Shown one piece after another: positions 1-7,094 of a stretch of 33,158 bases of DNA. Under the pieces are notes generated by a model. That model was not told where the DNA came from. It ran no database searches and was given only the letters and a program-made list of their open reading frames with translations. Position numbers and translations under genes: made by a program. Positions within the stretch are counted from its first letter, which is position 1. Every line of letters starts with the position of its first letter. This DNA is from UBA1535 sp964371035 (GTDB lineage: Bacteria; Bacillota; Clostridia; Tissierellales; Sedimentibacteraceae). The stretch lies in contig CAYJLG010000031.1 of the NCBI GenBank assembly GCA_964371035.1, positions 1 through 33,158 of the forward strand, written 5' to 3'.

Positions 1-197
1 ACGGCGAGCTCGACACTATGACAAGGCTTATTACAATTATTGACGTTTTCGATGGTCTCTCGGCGGTAGATAGGCCCTATAAAGAGCCAACGCCTATTAA
101 AAAAGTGTTTGAAATAATGTATGCTATGGTGAATGAGGGCAAGTTAGATAAAAAGTTGCTTAACTTATTTGAAGAGAGTAAAGCGTGGGAGAGCTAA
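1..197 (+). CDS. HD-GYP/HD-domain phosphohydrolase, C-terminal end (5' part outside window)
   Basis: The frame is open from the left edge and ends in two consecutive TAA codons. It reads through IIDVFDGLSAVDRPYKEP and ends ...LLNLFEESKAWES. The D-x-F-D-x-L-(S/T)-x-x-R-P-Y-K block is the hallmark of the last helices of HD-GYP and related HD phosphohydrolases. In that family HD-GYP enzymes hydrolyse cyclic-di-GMP or similar nucleotides. The metal-binding HD and GYP motifs lie upstream of the window, so activity and any sensor domain cannot be judged. The following genes are on the same strand but more than 300 bases away, so this is not clearly in an operon. The family call is firm; the substrate is an inference. 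Confidence 0.8.
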   Translation, partial: GELDTMTRLITIIDVFDGLSAVDRPYKEPTPIKKVFEIMYAMVNEGKLDKKLLNLFEESKAWES

Positions 198-547
198 TAA
201 AATTAAGTGGCACAGCCCCGCATTAAAACTTTTAAAGTCATTTAAAAAGTGGTGCTCACAATAGGTTACTACCTATAAACAACCATTTTGACATTAGTAG
301 AGTTTTTAGGCGTATACACACACCTACTCTGCTTGCTCTGATATTAGTTTGAAGCGTTATTTTATCTATGTTATGCTTTGCTAAAGATTGTTTATATAAC
401 ATAAAGGAAAAAAGGATGAAGCGTTGCACATCAATTATTTTTATTATAATTTAATAAGTTTGTGAATTGCTACAATTATATTCACTAATGATAGTATTAC
501 TGAAGTCAAGAAATAGATATTTGTTTTATGAGATGAGGAGTGATGTT
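198..547. other. Intergenic stretch with a small hairpin between 8-bp direct repeats
   Basis: No convincing gene is seen here. The stretch has an 8-bp direct repeat GAAGCGTT at 351-358 and 418-425. Between the copies lies a perfect inverted repeat, TATGTTAT at 367-374 and ATAACATA at 396-403. This could be a tiny foldback insertion with a target duplication, or chance. Nothing else is recognisable. Confidence 0.35.
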
Positions 548-1057
548 ATGGAAATACTTAAACCCCAAAAAAAATTTTTTCAAGAATATTTTAATGCGTG
601 TAAAGAATCACATGAAAACAATATTAGGGAATGGATGCCATTTCAATTAGACCATTATGAGGTTTGGAAAGAGCATATATTACAGGCATACGATAACTGT
701 GAAAAAGGCGTAGATATTCCTGAAGGTTTTCCAAGAACATATACATATTGGTGTGTAGAAAAAGATGTCTTTATTGGAGAGATACAAATACGTCCATTTT
801 TAAATAATCAAGAAGCTCAAATTTATGGGCATATTGCATATGCTGTTCGTTATTCACAATGGAAAAAGGGCTATGGAACAAGATTATTAAGTGCTGCCAT
901 ATCAAAACTTCGTGAATTTGGTATTTCAGACATTTATGTAGCTTGCCATACAACTAATACACCTTCAATAAGGGTTATTGAGAAAAATGGAGGGGTTTTT
1001 CTTAAGTCAATAATAGATGAAGAAGGTATTAAACAAAACATCTATATTATAAAATGA
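548..1057 (+). CDS. GNAT-family N-acetyltransferase
   Basis: The product is about 169 residues. The start at 548 (MEILKPQKKFF) follows a GAGGAG ribosome binding site at 536-541; an upstream in-frame ATG at 467 lacks one and would add unrelated residues. The body matches a GNAT fold: an early helix, a strand with VFIGEIQIRPF, then the acetyl-CoA pyrophosphate loop WKKGYGTRLL (the R/Q-x-x-G-x-G/A motif), and the late block NTPSIRVIEKNGG typical of family motif B. GNAT enzymes move an acetyl group from acetyl-CoA to an amine; the acceptor is unknown here. It stands alone beside a degraded nuclease gene and a repeat-bearing tRNA locus, so it may be accessory cargo. Confidence 0.8.
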   Translation: MEILKPQKKFFQEYFNACKESHENNIREWMPFQLDHYEVWKEHILQAYDNCEKGVDIPEGFPRTYTYWCVEKDVFIGEIQIRPFLNNQEAQIYGHIAYAVRYSQWKKGYGTRLLSAAISKLREFGISDIYVACHTTNTPSIRVIEKNGGVFLKSIIDEEGIKQNIYIIK

Positions 1058-1109
1058 TAATTTATACTATATGAGCTAAATTTAAAGTGTGTATTTGAAC
1101 TTACACCAA

Positions 1110-1439
1110 TTATTCAGCGAGCATACCATCTAATGGCATAGTTTCCGAGGTTTCTGCTATTTGCATGAACTCTTGTAGTTTTTGCTTTAGCAAATTCCTA
1201 TCTATAAACCTTTTGGTATATTCAGATACAAACGTTGGTGATAAACTTCTTGATAGAACGAACTCGACCACTTCGTCATCTTTGCTTGCACATAATATAA
1301 TCCCCACACTCGGGTTTTCATTTTCCTTTTTCACTTCTCTATCCAGTGCTTCAAGGTAAAAGTTTATCTTACCGATATACTCAGATTTAAATGCTCCGAT
1401 TTTAAATTCGAATGCAACCAAGCAGGCAAGGTATAAATG
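1110..1439 (-). pseudogene. C-terminal remnant of a DUF1016 (YhcG) PDDEXK nuclease-family protein
   Basis: The minus-strand frame reads LYLACLVAFEFKIG, EYIGKINFYLEALDREVKK, ENPSVGIILCASKD and then EFVLSRSLSP. This matches the C-terminal nuclease half of DUF1016/YhcG proteins, whose usual core is (V/I)A(F/I)ELKIG...Y.GK..FYLEALD. Full proteins are roughly 330-380 residues; only about 109 remain. The frame meets a stop codon at 1440-1442, immediately before the conserved block, and no upstream half is found on either strand, so the gene has lost its N-terminal domain. No plausible start or ribosome binding site precedes it. YhcG proteins are often found near restriction or mobile loci, which fits a decayed accessory segment. 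The family call is secure; loss of function is inferred from the truncation. Confidence 0.8.
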
Positions 1440-1529
1440 TCAACAAAAATTTCCCTTTTTTACACTTTTCTGTATTGAAAATGACTGTTTTAAGCATAAA
1501 ATAAGACAAACCCACTTTTGATTATCTTT

Positions 1530-1956
1530 CAAAAAACAGGTTGTTTCCAACGTGTTTTCATAAAATGGTGCGAGCAGTGGGACTCGCCTTTGCTTTGCAA
1601 AGTCTCCTATCCTCAGGCCTCCTGCCTTCGGATTTCGAAACTAAAAACAGTCTCCCAGACTGTTTTCTTTACGTTTCTCACCCTCTTAGGCTTCAAGTCC
1701 CCCTCTCGCTTTATACAAAAAACACGTTGTTTCCAACGTGTTTTCATAAAATGGTGCGAGCAGTGGGACTCGCCTTTGCTTTGCAAAGTCTCCTATCCTC
1801 AGGCCTCCTGCCTTCGGATTTCGAAACTAAAAACAGTCTCCCAGACTGTTTTCTTTACGTTTCTCACCCTCTTAGGCTTCAAGTCCCCCTCTCGCTTTAT
1901 ACAAAAAACACGTTGTTTCCAACGTGTTTTCATAAAATGGTGCGAGCAGTGGGACT
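1530..1956. repeat. 186-bp tandem repeat, 2.3 copies, carrying the tRNA-Leu 3' end
   Basis: Unit 1 is at 1530-1715 and unit 2 at 1716-1901. A third partial copy at 1902-1956 runs into the true tRNA-Leu gene. The period is exactly 186 bp. The only difference I see between units 1 and 2 is one base near 1539 (G for C). Each unit holds a terminator-like hairpin (CAACGTGTT arm), the complement of the last 19 bases of the tRNA (TGGTGCGAGCAGTGGGACT), and a second hairpin AAAACAGTCT-CCC-AGACTGTTTT (1644-1666 and 1830-1852). Long open frames across it are by-products of the repeat and not genes. It could be slippage duplication, or stacked attachment-like sites left by elements integrating at the tRNA. 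Confidence 0.9.
1903..1930 (-). terminator. Rho-independent terminator of tRNA-Leu
   Basis: An 11-bp stem, AAAACACGTTG / CAACGTGTTTT, closes a GAAA loop (minus-strand sense) and runs into a T-rich tail, 7 bases past the tRNA CCA end. The same hairpin recurs at 1719-1744. A version with one changed base lies at 1533-1558. Confidence 0.8.
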
Positions 1957-2022
1957 TGAACCCACACGTCCTAAAACACACGCCCCTCAAACGTGCCTGT
2001 CTGCCGATTCCAGCATGCTCGC
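1938..2022 (-). tRNA. tRNA-Leu (anticodon GAG)
   Basis: An 85-nt cloverleaf with a long variable arm, as expected for class II tRNA-Leu. The acceptor stem GCGAGCA / TGCTCGC is perfect. The anticodon stem CACGT / GCGTG closes a loop TTGAGGG with anticodon GAG. The T arm is GTGGG-TTCAAGT-CCCAC and CCA is encoded at 1938-1940. The last 19 nt are repeated twice downstream inside the 186-bp units, but this copy is intact. Confidence 0.95.
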
Positions 2023-2096
2023 AAAAAGAATTTAATTTGCTTAATGATTATAATATAATTGCAAATATTTGTAAAGTAAAATTTAAGTTAATTTTT

Positions 2097-2130
2097 AAAA
2101 AATAAAGACGATTTCTTAATCGTCTTTATT
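2097..2130 (-). terminator. Terminator of rex, overlapping its stop codon
   Basis: A perfect 13-bp stem AATAAAGACGATT (2101-2113) / AATCGTCTTTATT (2118-2130) with a 4-base loop, followed on the minus strand by a run of T. The rex stop codon (2116-2118) lies at the loop and stem junction, so the hairpin is partly coding. Confidence 0.85.
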
Positions 2131-2754
2131 AGAATTCAAGTAATATGTTAAAGAAAATAAACTCTCATTTAAATGAACATTTTCAAGTGCAATATTTTCA
2201 GGAATTTTAAGATCTGTAGGAGCAAAATTCCAAATAGCTTTAATTCCACACCTTATCAATTTGTCTGCTGTTGCTTGTGCCACTGCTTTTGGAGTACAAA
2301 TTACACCAATATCTATCGTTTGATCTTTTAAAACAATCTCTATATCATCAACGTTTTGAACGGTGACGTCTCTCATGCTCAAGCCTAGAAGTTTAGGATT
2401 TTTATCAAAAATTGCTACGATTTCATATCCATTTTCATAAAATCCTGTATAGTTTGCTATAGCTTGTCCGATATTTCCCGCTCCTACTATTGCAACTTTA
2501 TATGATTTGTCTGTTCCAATAATCTTTCCTATTTCATTACATAGGTTATTAACATCATATCCAAAACCTTGTTGCCCAAATCCTCCAAAGTTATTTAAAT
2601 CTTGTCTGATCTGAGACGCAGAAAAACCTGTGATTTGACTAAGTTCTTTTGATGATGTTTTATAAATACCTTTTTTCATGAAATCTTTCAAATATCTATA
2701 ATATTTTGGTAATCTCCTAACAACTGCACCTGATATTTTTTTATTCTTACTCAT
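2116..2754 (-). CDS. rex: Redox-sensing transcriptional repressor Rex
   Basis: The product is 212 residues, normal for Rex. I place the start at the ATG at 2754 (MSKNKKISGAVVRRL) because AGAGGTG sits six bases before it; the GTG at 2763 would have its ribosome site abutting. Residues 5-60 form the winged helix, with SSKELSQITGFSASQIRQDL and the conserved FGGFG..GFGY linker. Residues 86-200 are a Rossmann domain with GAGNIGQAI at 91-99. The C-terminal helix FSLTYYLN is used for domain swapping in known Rex dimers. In the family, Rex represses fermentation and respiration genes when NADH/NAD+ is low and releases DNA on binding NADH. It has its own promoter and terminator, so it is probably monocistronic and independent of the acylation genes upstream. 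Confidence 0.95.
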   Translation of the reverse strand: MSKNKKISGAVVRRLPKYYRYLKDFMKKGIYKTSSKELSQITGFSASQIRQDLNNFGGFGQQGFGYDVNNLCNEIGKIIGTDKSYKVAIVGAGNIGQAIANYTGFYENGYEIVAIFDKNPKLLGLSMRDVTVQNVDDIEIVLKDQTIDIGVICTPKAVAQATADKLIRCGIKAIWNFAPTDLKIPENIALENVHLNESLFSLTYYLNSNKDD

Positions 2755-2781
2755 CTCATTCACCTCTTTTATGATAAAAAT

Positions 2782-2810
2782 ATTTTAACAGTAAATTTGA
2801 AATTAAGCAA
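2782..2810 (-). promoter_or_regulatory. Promoter of rex
   Basis: On the minus strand, -35 TTGCTT (complement of 2805-2810), a 17-base spacer and -10 TAAAAT (complement of 2782-2787), about 28 bases before the start codon. No convincing Rex operator is seen across it. Confidence 0.6.
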
Positions 2811-2867
2811 GTTTTTTATGTTGAGATTGTTATTTTTTTTGCAAACTATATTATCTTATTATTTTAA

Positions 2868-4022
2868 TTAATAAGTTGCTCTTACGATATTCACGTCATT
2901 AATGAAATTTTCTACACTGTACATTATCAAAACATCATCAAAACTATACGTTTCCATAATTTCACTTACCTTCATAGTATTAGATCTTAAATCAAGCACG
3001 TAAACTTCATCATAATTTAAAGTCAAATACGGCGCGAATGAATTTCCAAATGAATCTTTAATTAAAAGCACTTTAGAATTTTCTTCTTCATTTTCTGCCG
3101 CATTAGAACTTTTTATGACTGTTAAGTCATTGTTGCCATATAAAAAAGCAGCATATTTATCTCGTATTTCGAATTTTTCATAGTCATATAAATCAGTATA
3201 TTCTTTATCAGAAAAAGTCATACTGTCAATTTCTGTAGAAAGATACTTTATTGTGTCATATGATGCATTATGTTTTTTTGCTTTAGAAAAATATGTTCCG
3301 TAAAATGATTCAACATCTACAAAATCTAAGTCATCAATTTGTGTCGGTTGTTCACCTATGCTTTCAATAAATTCACAATATGCATAATACGCCCCTAATG
3401 TCGTCCAATGATGATCAGTTTTATAGTAAATATATTCATCTTGATAAGAGTTAAAAGTTTCTAGCAAGTCAAGAGTTTCAACATTATCATAAATAGAATA
3501 TCTTTCATATGCATCTTCAATAAAACTCTTTTGATCATATAATTCAAGACCTATAGGAAGTTTCTCTTCTAGCACTTCAAATGAATTTGGAATAAGAGCA
3601 AATTTAATATTAGCATCACTGTATGTCTTTATAAAAGTTTCTATATTATTTAGGTTTTTATTAGCCCTTTCTTCATCTATAGTTTGAATTTTGTCAAACA
3701 TATATCCATCATCACCATAAACAATGCCATTATTTTCTACTTTGCCTAAGTAGTATTCTGTTCGTGATTTCAAATCTATCCAGCTATCTCTTAATACAAA
3801 TTGCTCGTTTACGTATTGCTCATACTCAGGCACAAATTCATTGTCCACGAATTCAGCAAAATCGAACTCAGGTTTAAGCTGCAAATATTTATTTTCAAGC
3901 TCGGAAAAAGTTTTATCAGGCATAATAATGTCAACTATTGTAAATATAAATATGAATCCAAAGAATGAAACTAACAAAGGATAGTTTTTTATTTTTTTTA
4001 ATTTTTTAATAAAATTCTTCAT
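2868..4022 (-). CDS. DHHW-family (AlgX/AlgJ-like) surface polymer acylation protein
   Basis: The product is 384 residues. A single membrane segment (residues about 14-33, YPLLVSFFGFIFIFTIVDI) anchors an outside domain. The signature TDHHWTTLGAYYAY lies near residue 203 and gives the DHHW family its name. The later block VLLIKDSFGNSFAPYL carries the Ser of an SGNH-like hydrolase or acyltransferase. Relatives AlgJ/AlgX pass acetyl groups onto exopolysaccharide with help from an MBOAT membrane protein. The gene starts about 35 bases after the MBOAT gene, on the same strand, with GGAGG at its start, so the two almost certainly form one transcript. The polymer and acyl group are unknown. Confidence 0.85.
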   Translation of the reverse strand: MKNFIKKLKKIKNYPLLVSFFGFIFIFTIVDIIMPDKTFSELENKYLQLKPEFDFAEFVDNEFVPEYEQYVNEQFVLRDSWIDLKSRTEYYLGKVENNGIVYGDDGYMFDKIQTIDEERANKNLNNIETFIKTYSDANIKFALIPNSFEVLEEKLPIGLELYDQKSFIEDAYERYSIYDNVETLDLLETFNSYQDEYIYYKTDHHWTTLGAYYAYCEFIESIGEQPTQIDDLDFVDVESFYGTYFSKAKKHNASYDTIKYLSTEIDSMTFSDKEYTDLYDYEKFEIRDKYAAFLYGNNDLTVIKSSNAAENEEENSKVLLIKDSFGNSFAPYLTLNYDEVYVLDLRSNTMKVSEIMETYSFDDVLIMYSVENFINDVNIVRATY

Positions 4023-4056
4023 TTTTCCTCCAAATTATGATGCTTTAGTGTTTATC

Positions 4057-5436
4057 TTAAAATCTAAAGTATAAAAACGGATTGTATGTTGAATCTACTA
4101 AATATGCAACTGATACGATTAAAATCAACATTACAGTGCAAACTCTGAGCCACATAGCATCTTTAGATATTTCATCATATTTATTTTTAATAAAAGGATT
4201 AGACAAAACTCCTGCAACTACTAAGATAATCACATAATTTTTAAGATAGTACAATACGTCTATACTAAAATCTAATGAGAATAGTTTTGTGTAAAAAACA
4301 CCTAGTTGACTTAAATCAGTAATACTAAACAACGCCCACCCTAGCAAGGTAAAAAACAACATGTATGTATGTGAAAAAAAGCGATGTTTTTCAAGTACTT
4401 TGCCGAAGCCTGCCTTTTCAACAATTAACAGTACAGCATAGAAAAGTCCCCAAAGCATAAAGTTAAAATCAGCACCGTGCCAAAATCCTGTCAAAAACCA
4501 AACTAGAAACAGGTTAAAATAGAGCCTCACATTATTAACTCGATTTCCGCCTAGTGGTATATATACATATTCTCTAAACCATGAGCCTAAAGTCATATGC
4601 CATCTTCTCCAAAATTCGGTCATGCTCCTTGAAATATATGGATAATTAAAGTTTTGTGGAAAATTAAATCCTAGCATTTTACCCATCCCTATTGCCATCA
4701 AAGAATACCCGCTAAAGTCATAATAGATTTGAAATGCATATGCAATTATTCCGAGCCAAGCAAGCGGCATAGATATATTGTTAAATCCTATATTTTGAAC
4801 TTCTGTCCATAACATACCTACATTATTAGCTATTAACACTTTTCTACCGAGTCCAAGCACGAATGTCTCGATACCATCTTGTATTTGTGAATAGACTATT
4901 TTTCTGTTTTTCAACTCTACATTTATGTCTGTATATCTTACAATAGGGCCTGCAATTAGTTGTGGAAATAATGTTACAAAGGTTCCAAATCTTATAATGT
5001 TTTTTTCTGCTCCAACTTTTCCTCGATACACATCTATAGTATATGACATAGTTTGAAACGTGTAAAAACTTATCCCAAGCGGCAATACGAGTTTTAACAG
5101 TTCAATATCTGTTCCCCACATTGCATTTACATTTGAAATGAAAAAGTCGTAGTACTTAAAGAAAAACAGCATGCCTAAATTAAATAAGATTGAAATACCA
5201 AGAGAAATTTTGCAAATCCATTTTTTTTCTCGATATTTTTCAATCGCCGAAGAAGCAAAAAAATCTACGACAATCGAAGCAATCATGATAAAAAAATATT
5301 TAGGTTCGCCCCACGAATAAAACAGCAAACTAAATACTAACAACGAAAAGTTTTTAAATTTTACTGGTAAAAAATAATAAATTGCTAAAACTATAGGTAA
5401 AAACCTAAATAAAAATACTATACTACTAAAAACCAT
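4057..5436 (-). CDS. MBOAT-family O-acyltransferase (AlgI/DltB-like)
   Basis: The product is 459 residues with about ten hydrophobic segments. Diagnostic blocks are RPLGISFYTFQTMSYTID-like (here LPLGISFYTFQTMSYTID), FPQLIAGPIVRY, YYDFSGYSLMAIGMGKMLGF, then TEFWRRWHMTLGSWFREYV, YIPLGGNR and GFWHGADFNFMLWG. The His of FWHGAD, near residue 319, is the catalytic residue in this family. AlgI/DltB-type enzymes carry an activated acyl group across the membrane for transfer to an extracellular polysaccharide or teichoic acid. The start is supported by GAGAGG about nine bases before it. It is the first gene of a pair with the DHHW protein and sits just downstream of a DUF4358 lipoprotein gene, a grouping often seen in Clostridia. 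Confidence 0.92.
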   Translation of the reverse strand: MVFSSIVFLFRFLPIVLAIYYFLPVKFKNFSLLVFSLLFYSWGEPKYFFIMIASIVVDFFASSAIEKYREKKWICKISLGISILFNLGMLFFFKYYDFFISNVNAMWGTDIELLKLVLPLGISFYTFQTMSYTIDVYRGKVGAEKNIIRFGTFVTLFPQLIAGPIVRYTDINVELKNRKIVYSQIQDGIETFVLGLGRKVLIANNVGMLWTEVQNIGFNNISMPLAWLGIIAYAFQIYYDFSGYSLMAIGMGKMLGFNFPQNFNYPYISRSMTEFWRRWHMTLGSWFREYVYIPLGGNRVNNVRLYFNLFLVWFLTGFWHGADFNFMLWGLFYAVLLIVEKAGFGKVLEKHRFFSHTYMLFFTLLGWALFSITDLSQLGVFYTKLFSLDFSIDVLYYLKNYVIILVVAGVLSNPFIKNKYDEISKDAMWLRVCTVMLILIVSVAYLVDSTYNPFLYFRF

Positions 5437-5470
5437 CTAAATTACCTCTCAATTAACACTTTGGACACTT

Positions 5471-5499
5471 ATCATATCAAATTTTCTATAAAATTACAA
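5471..5499 (-). promoter_or_regulatory. Promoter of the MBOAT-DHHW operon
   Basis: On the minus strand, -35 TTGTAA, a 17-base spacer and -10 TATGAT, about 35 bases before the MBOAT start codon. Confidence 0.7.
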
Positions 5500-5518
5500 G
5501 ATTTTGTTATGCCATAAA

Positions 5519-5552
5519 TGAAAAACGACTGAGACAAGTAAGCCTCAATCGT
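5519..5552 (-). terminator. Terminator after the DUF4358 lipoprotein gene
   Basis: A nine-position stem with one mismatch, ACGACTGAG (5525-5533) / CTCAATCGT (5544-5552), with a run of five T on the minus strand. It separates the lipoprotein gene from the MBOAT promoter, so the two units can be regulated separately. Confidence 0.7.
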
Positions 5553-5567
5553 CACTCATATTTAATA

Positions 5568-6152
5568 TTAATTAAAAAAACTATTTACTATCTCTTCTGC
5601 TTTCTCTACTTCAGCTTTTGCTTTTGCAGAGTCAAAATCTTCACCTTCAGCTACATTTGTGTTTCCAACTACTATTAACGCTAAGTAATTTCCATTTTCA
5701 TATACTATACCAGCATTTGCTTTTGCAATTTCTGACGGCGTATATGCGCTATCAATTATTTGTTGTTTTCTAGTTTCTAATGCCGCTTTAACGTCTTCAA
5801 CTTTTCCTTCTTTTGCCTCTAATATAATGAATGTGTCAGCCGAAGTCATAACCATTGAAATTTGTCCTGCATATTGCTCTACATCTTCAGGGCTTATTCC
5901 TATGATATCATTTAAAATTGTGTCGTCTATATCAGCGCCCATAGCAATTCCGATATCTTCTTGTATTTTAGTCAATACATCGGTTAAAGTTGTTCCTTCT
6001 TTTAACCCTTCGACAACTTCTTCTGTTACTTGATCCTCTGTTTGAGAACCTTGATCTGTATTATCTGATCCATTTGAATCATCGTTGCTACATCCTACAA
6101 ATATTACAGCAGTCATCACCGATACGGCTATTAGTGTTATTATTTTTTTCAT
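5568..6152 (-). CDS. DUF4358-domain lipoprotein
   Basis: The product is 194 residues. It starts with a lipoprotein signal, MKKIITLIAVSVMTAVIFVGC, with the lipobox Cys near residue 21. An acidic, low-complexity linker (SNDDSNGSDNTDQGSQTEDQ) follows. The rest matches DUF4358, including SADTFIILEAKEGKVEDVKA and a late VYENGNYLALIVVGN. Function is unknown; the family often sits beside MBOAT and DHHW genes, so a role in surface polymer acylation is a context inference. The ATG at 6152 has no good ribosome site next to it. A strong AAAGGAG lies about 45 bases upstream with a small hairpin between, and an in-frame stop (6159-6161) rules out a longer protein. Confidence 0.75.
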   Translation of the reverse strand: MKKIITLIAVSVMTAVIFVGCSNDDSNGSDNTDQGSQTEDQVTEEVVEGLKEGTTLTDVLTKIQEDIGIAMGADIDDTILNDIIGISPEDVEQYAGQISMVMTSADTFIILEAKEGKVEDVKAALETRKQQIIDSAYTPSEIAKANAGIVYENGNYLALIVVGNTNVAEGEDFDSAKAKAEVEKAEEIVNSFFN

Positions 6153-6315
6153 TTTTTCTTAATTTGTATTATGTACTAAAACAAGTACAATAATACACTC
6201 CTTTCTTTTCTATAAAACATTTTATTTTTTTATTACATACTTCTTAGACGCTAAAGTTTTATTATTGTTCCCAAAATTTAAAATTTTTTTAATTAACCAT
6301 GTCAAACTTTTCATA

Positions 6316-6344
6316 TTGCATTTTTTTTTATATTACTTTATAAT
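6316..6344 (+). promoter_or_regulatory. Promoter of the ThiF-like/hisS unit
   Basis: -35 TTGCAT at 6316-6321, 17-base spacer, -10 TATAAT at 6339-6344, 25 bases before the ATG. Confidence 0.8.
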
Positions 6345-6368
6345 CAAATAATACAATGGAGGTGCTTG

Positions 6369-7049
6369 ATGAAAAATCGATATTCAAGAAATGTAAACAG
6401 TATTACTGAAGATGAATGTAGAATACTTAATTCAATCAATGTCTGCGTTGTAGGTTGTGGTGGAATCGGAGGTTATGTCATAGAAATGCTTGCACGTGTC
6501 GGCATTCTAAATATAACTGGTATCGATCAAGATATTTTTGACGAAACTAATTTAAATCGACAGTTGTTTTCAACGACTAACAACTTAGGTGAAAGAAAAG
6601 CGCTTGAAGCAAAAAAAAGAGTCTTCCAAGTTAATCCTGATGTTTTTTTCACTCCTATTTGTGAAAAGTTAACTGATGACAATGCTTTAGATTTATTAGC
6701 TGGAAATCATATCGTTATAGATGCATGTGATAATATTTCGACTAGATTAGCTATGGAAAAAACTTGTAACACTTTAGAAATTCCTCTTATTCATGCTGCT
6801 ATATCGGGGTGGTATGCACAAGCTACAACTATATTGCCTGGTGATAATACGATTACTAAGATTTATGGAAACGCTACTGACGAAGATATTACAACTTCTC
6901 TTGGAAACCCTGCTTTCACGCCATCTTTAGTCGCATCTATCGAAGTAAGTGAGGCGCTAAAAGTTATATTAAAAAAAGGTGACATTTTGCAAAACAAATT
7001 ATTAAGTATAGATTTGCTTAATATGTCATTTGATATAATCGATATATAA
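6369..7049 (+). CDS. ThiF/MoeB/HesA-family adenylating enzyme
   Basis: The product is 226 residues from the ATG at 6369, six bases after GGAGG; the adjacent TTG at 6366 is a poorer choice. The nucleotide loop VVGCGGIGGYVIEML is at residues 27-41. The NLNRQ motif with the arginine finger is at 61-65, and DACDN at 118-122 holds the Mg-binding Asp. In the family, E1-like enzymes adenylate the C-terminal Gly of a small sulphur carrier (ThiS or MoaD type). This copy is short, lacks the CxxC pairs that bind zinc in MoeB/ThiF and has no Cys in its C-terminal third, so sulphur transfer may rely on another protein. It ends SLGNPAFTPSLVASIEVSEA, the usual dimer helix. No ThiS-like gene is nearby. It probably shares a transcript with hisS. 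Confidence 0.85.
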   Translation: MKNRYSRNVNSITEDECRILNSINVCVVGCGGIGGYVIEMLARVGILNITGIDQDIFDETNLNRQLFSTTNNLGERKALEAKKRVFQVNPDVFFTPICEKLTDDNALDLLAGNHIVIDACDNISTRLAMEKTCNTLEIPLIHAAISGWYAQATTILPGDNTITKIYGNATDEDITTSLGNPAFTPSLVASIEVSEALKVILKKGDILQNKLLSIDLLNMSFDIIDI

Positions 7050-7094
7050 TATGATTAAATTGTACTATACTAACTGTTAAAGGAGCTTTTAATT

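Noticed and set aside
1518..2105. Long plus-strand open frames (195 and 164 codons) with internal repeats
   Set aside because: They arise from the 186-bp tandem repeat and the antisense of the tRNA gene; the end reads QWDLNPHV, the translation of a tRNA. No ribosome site.
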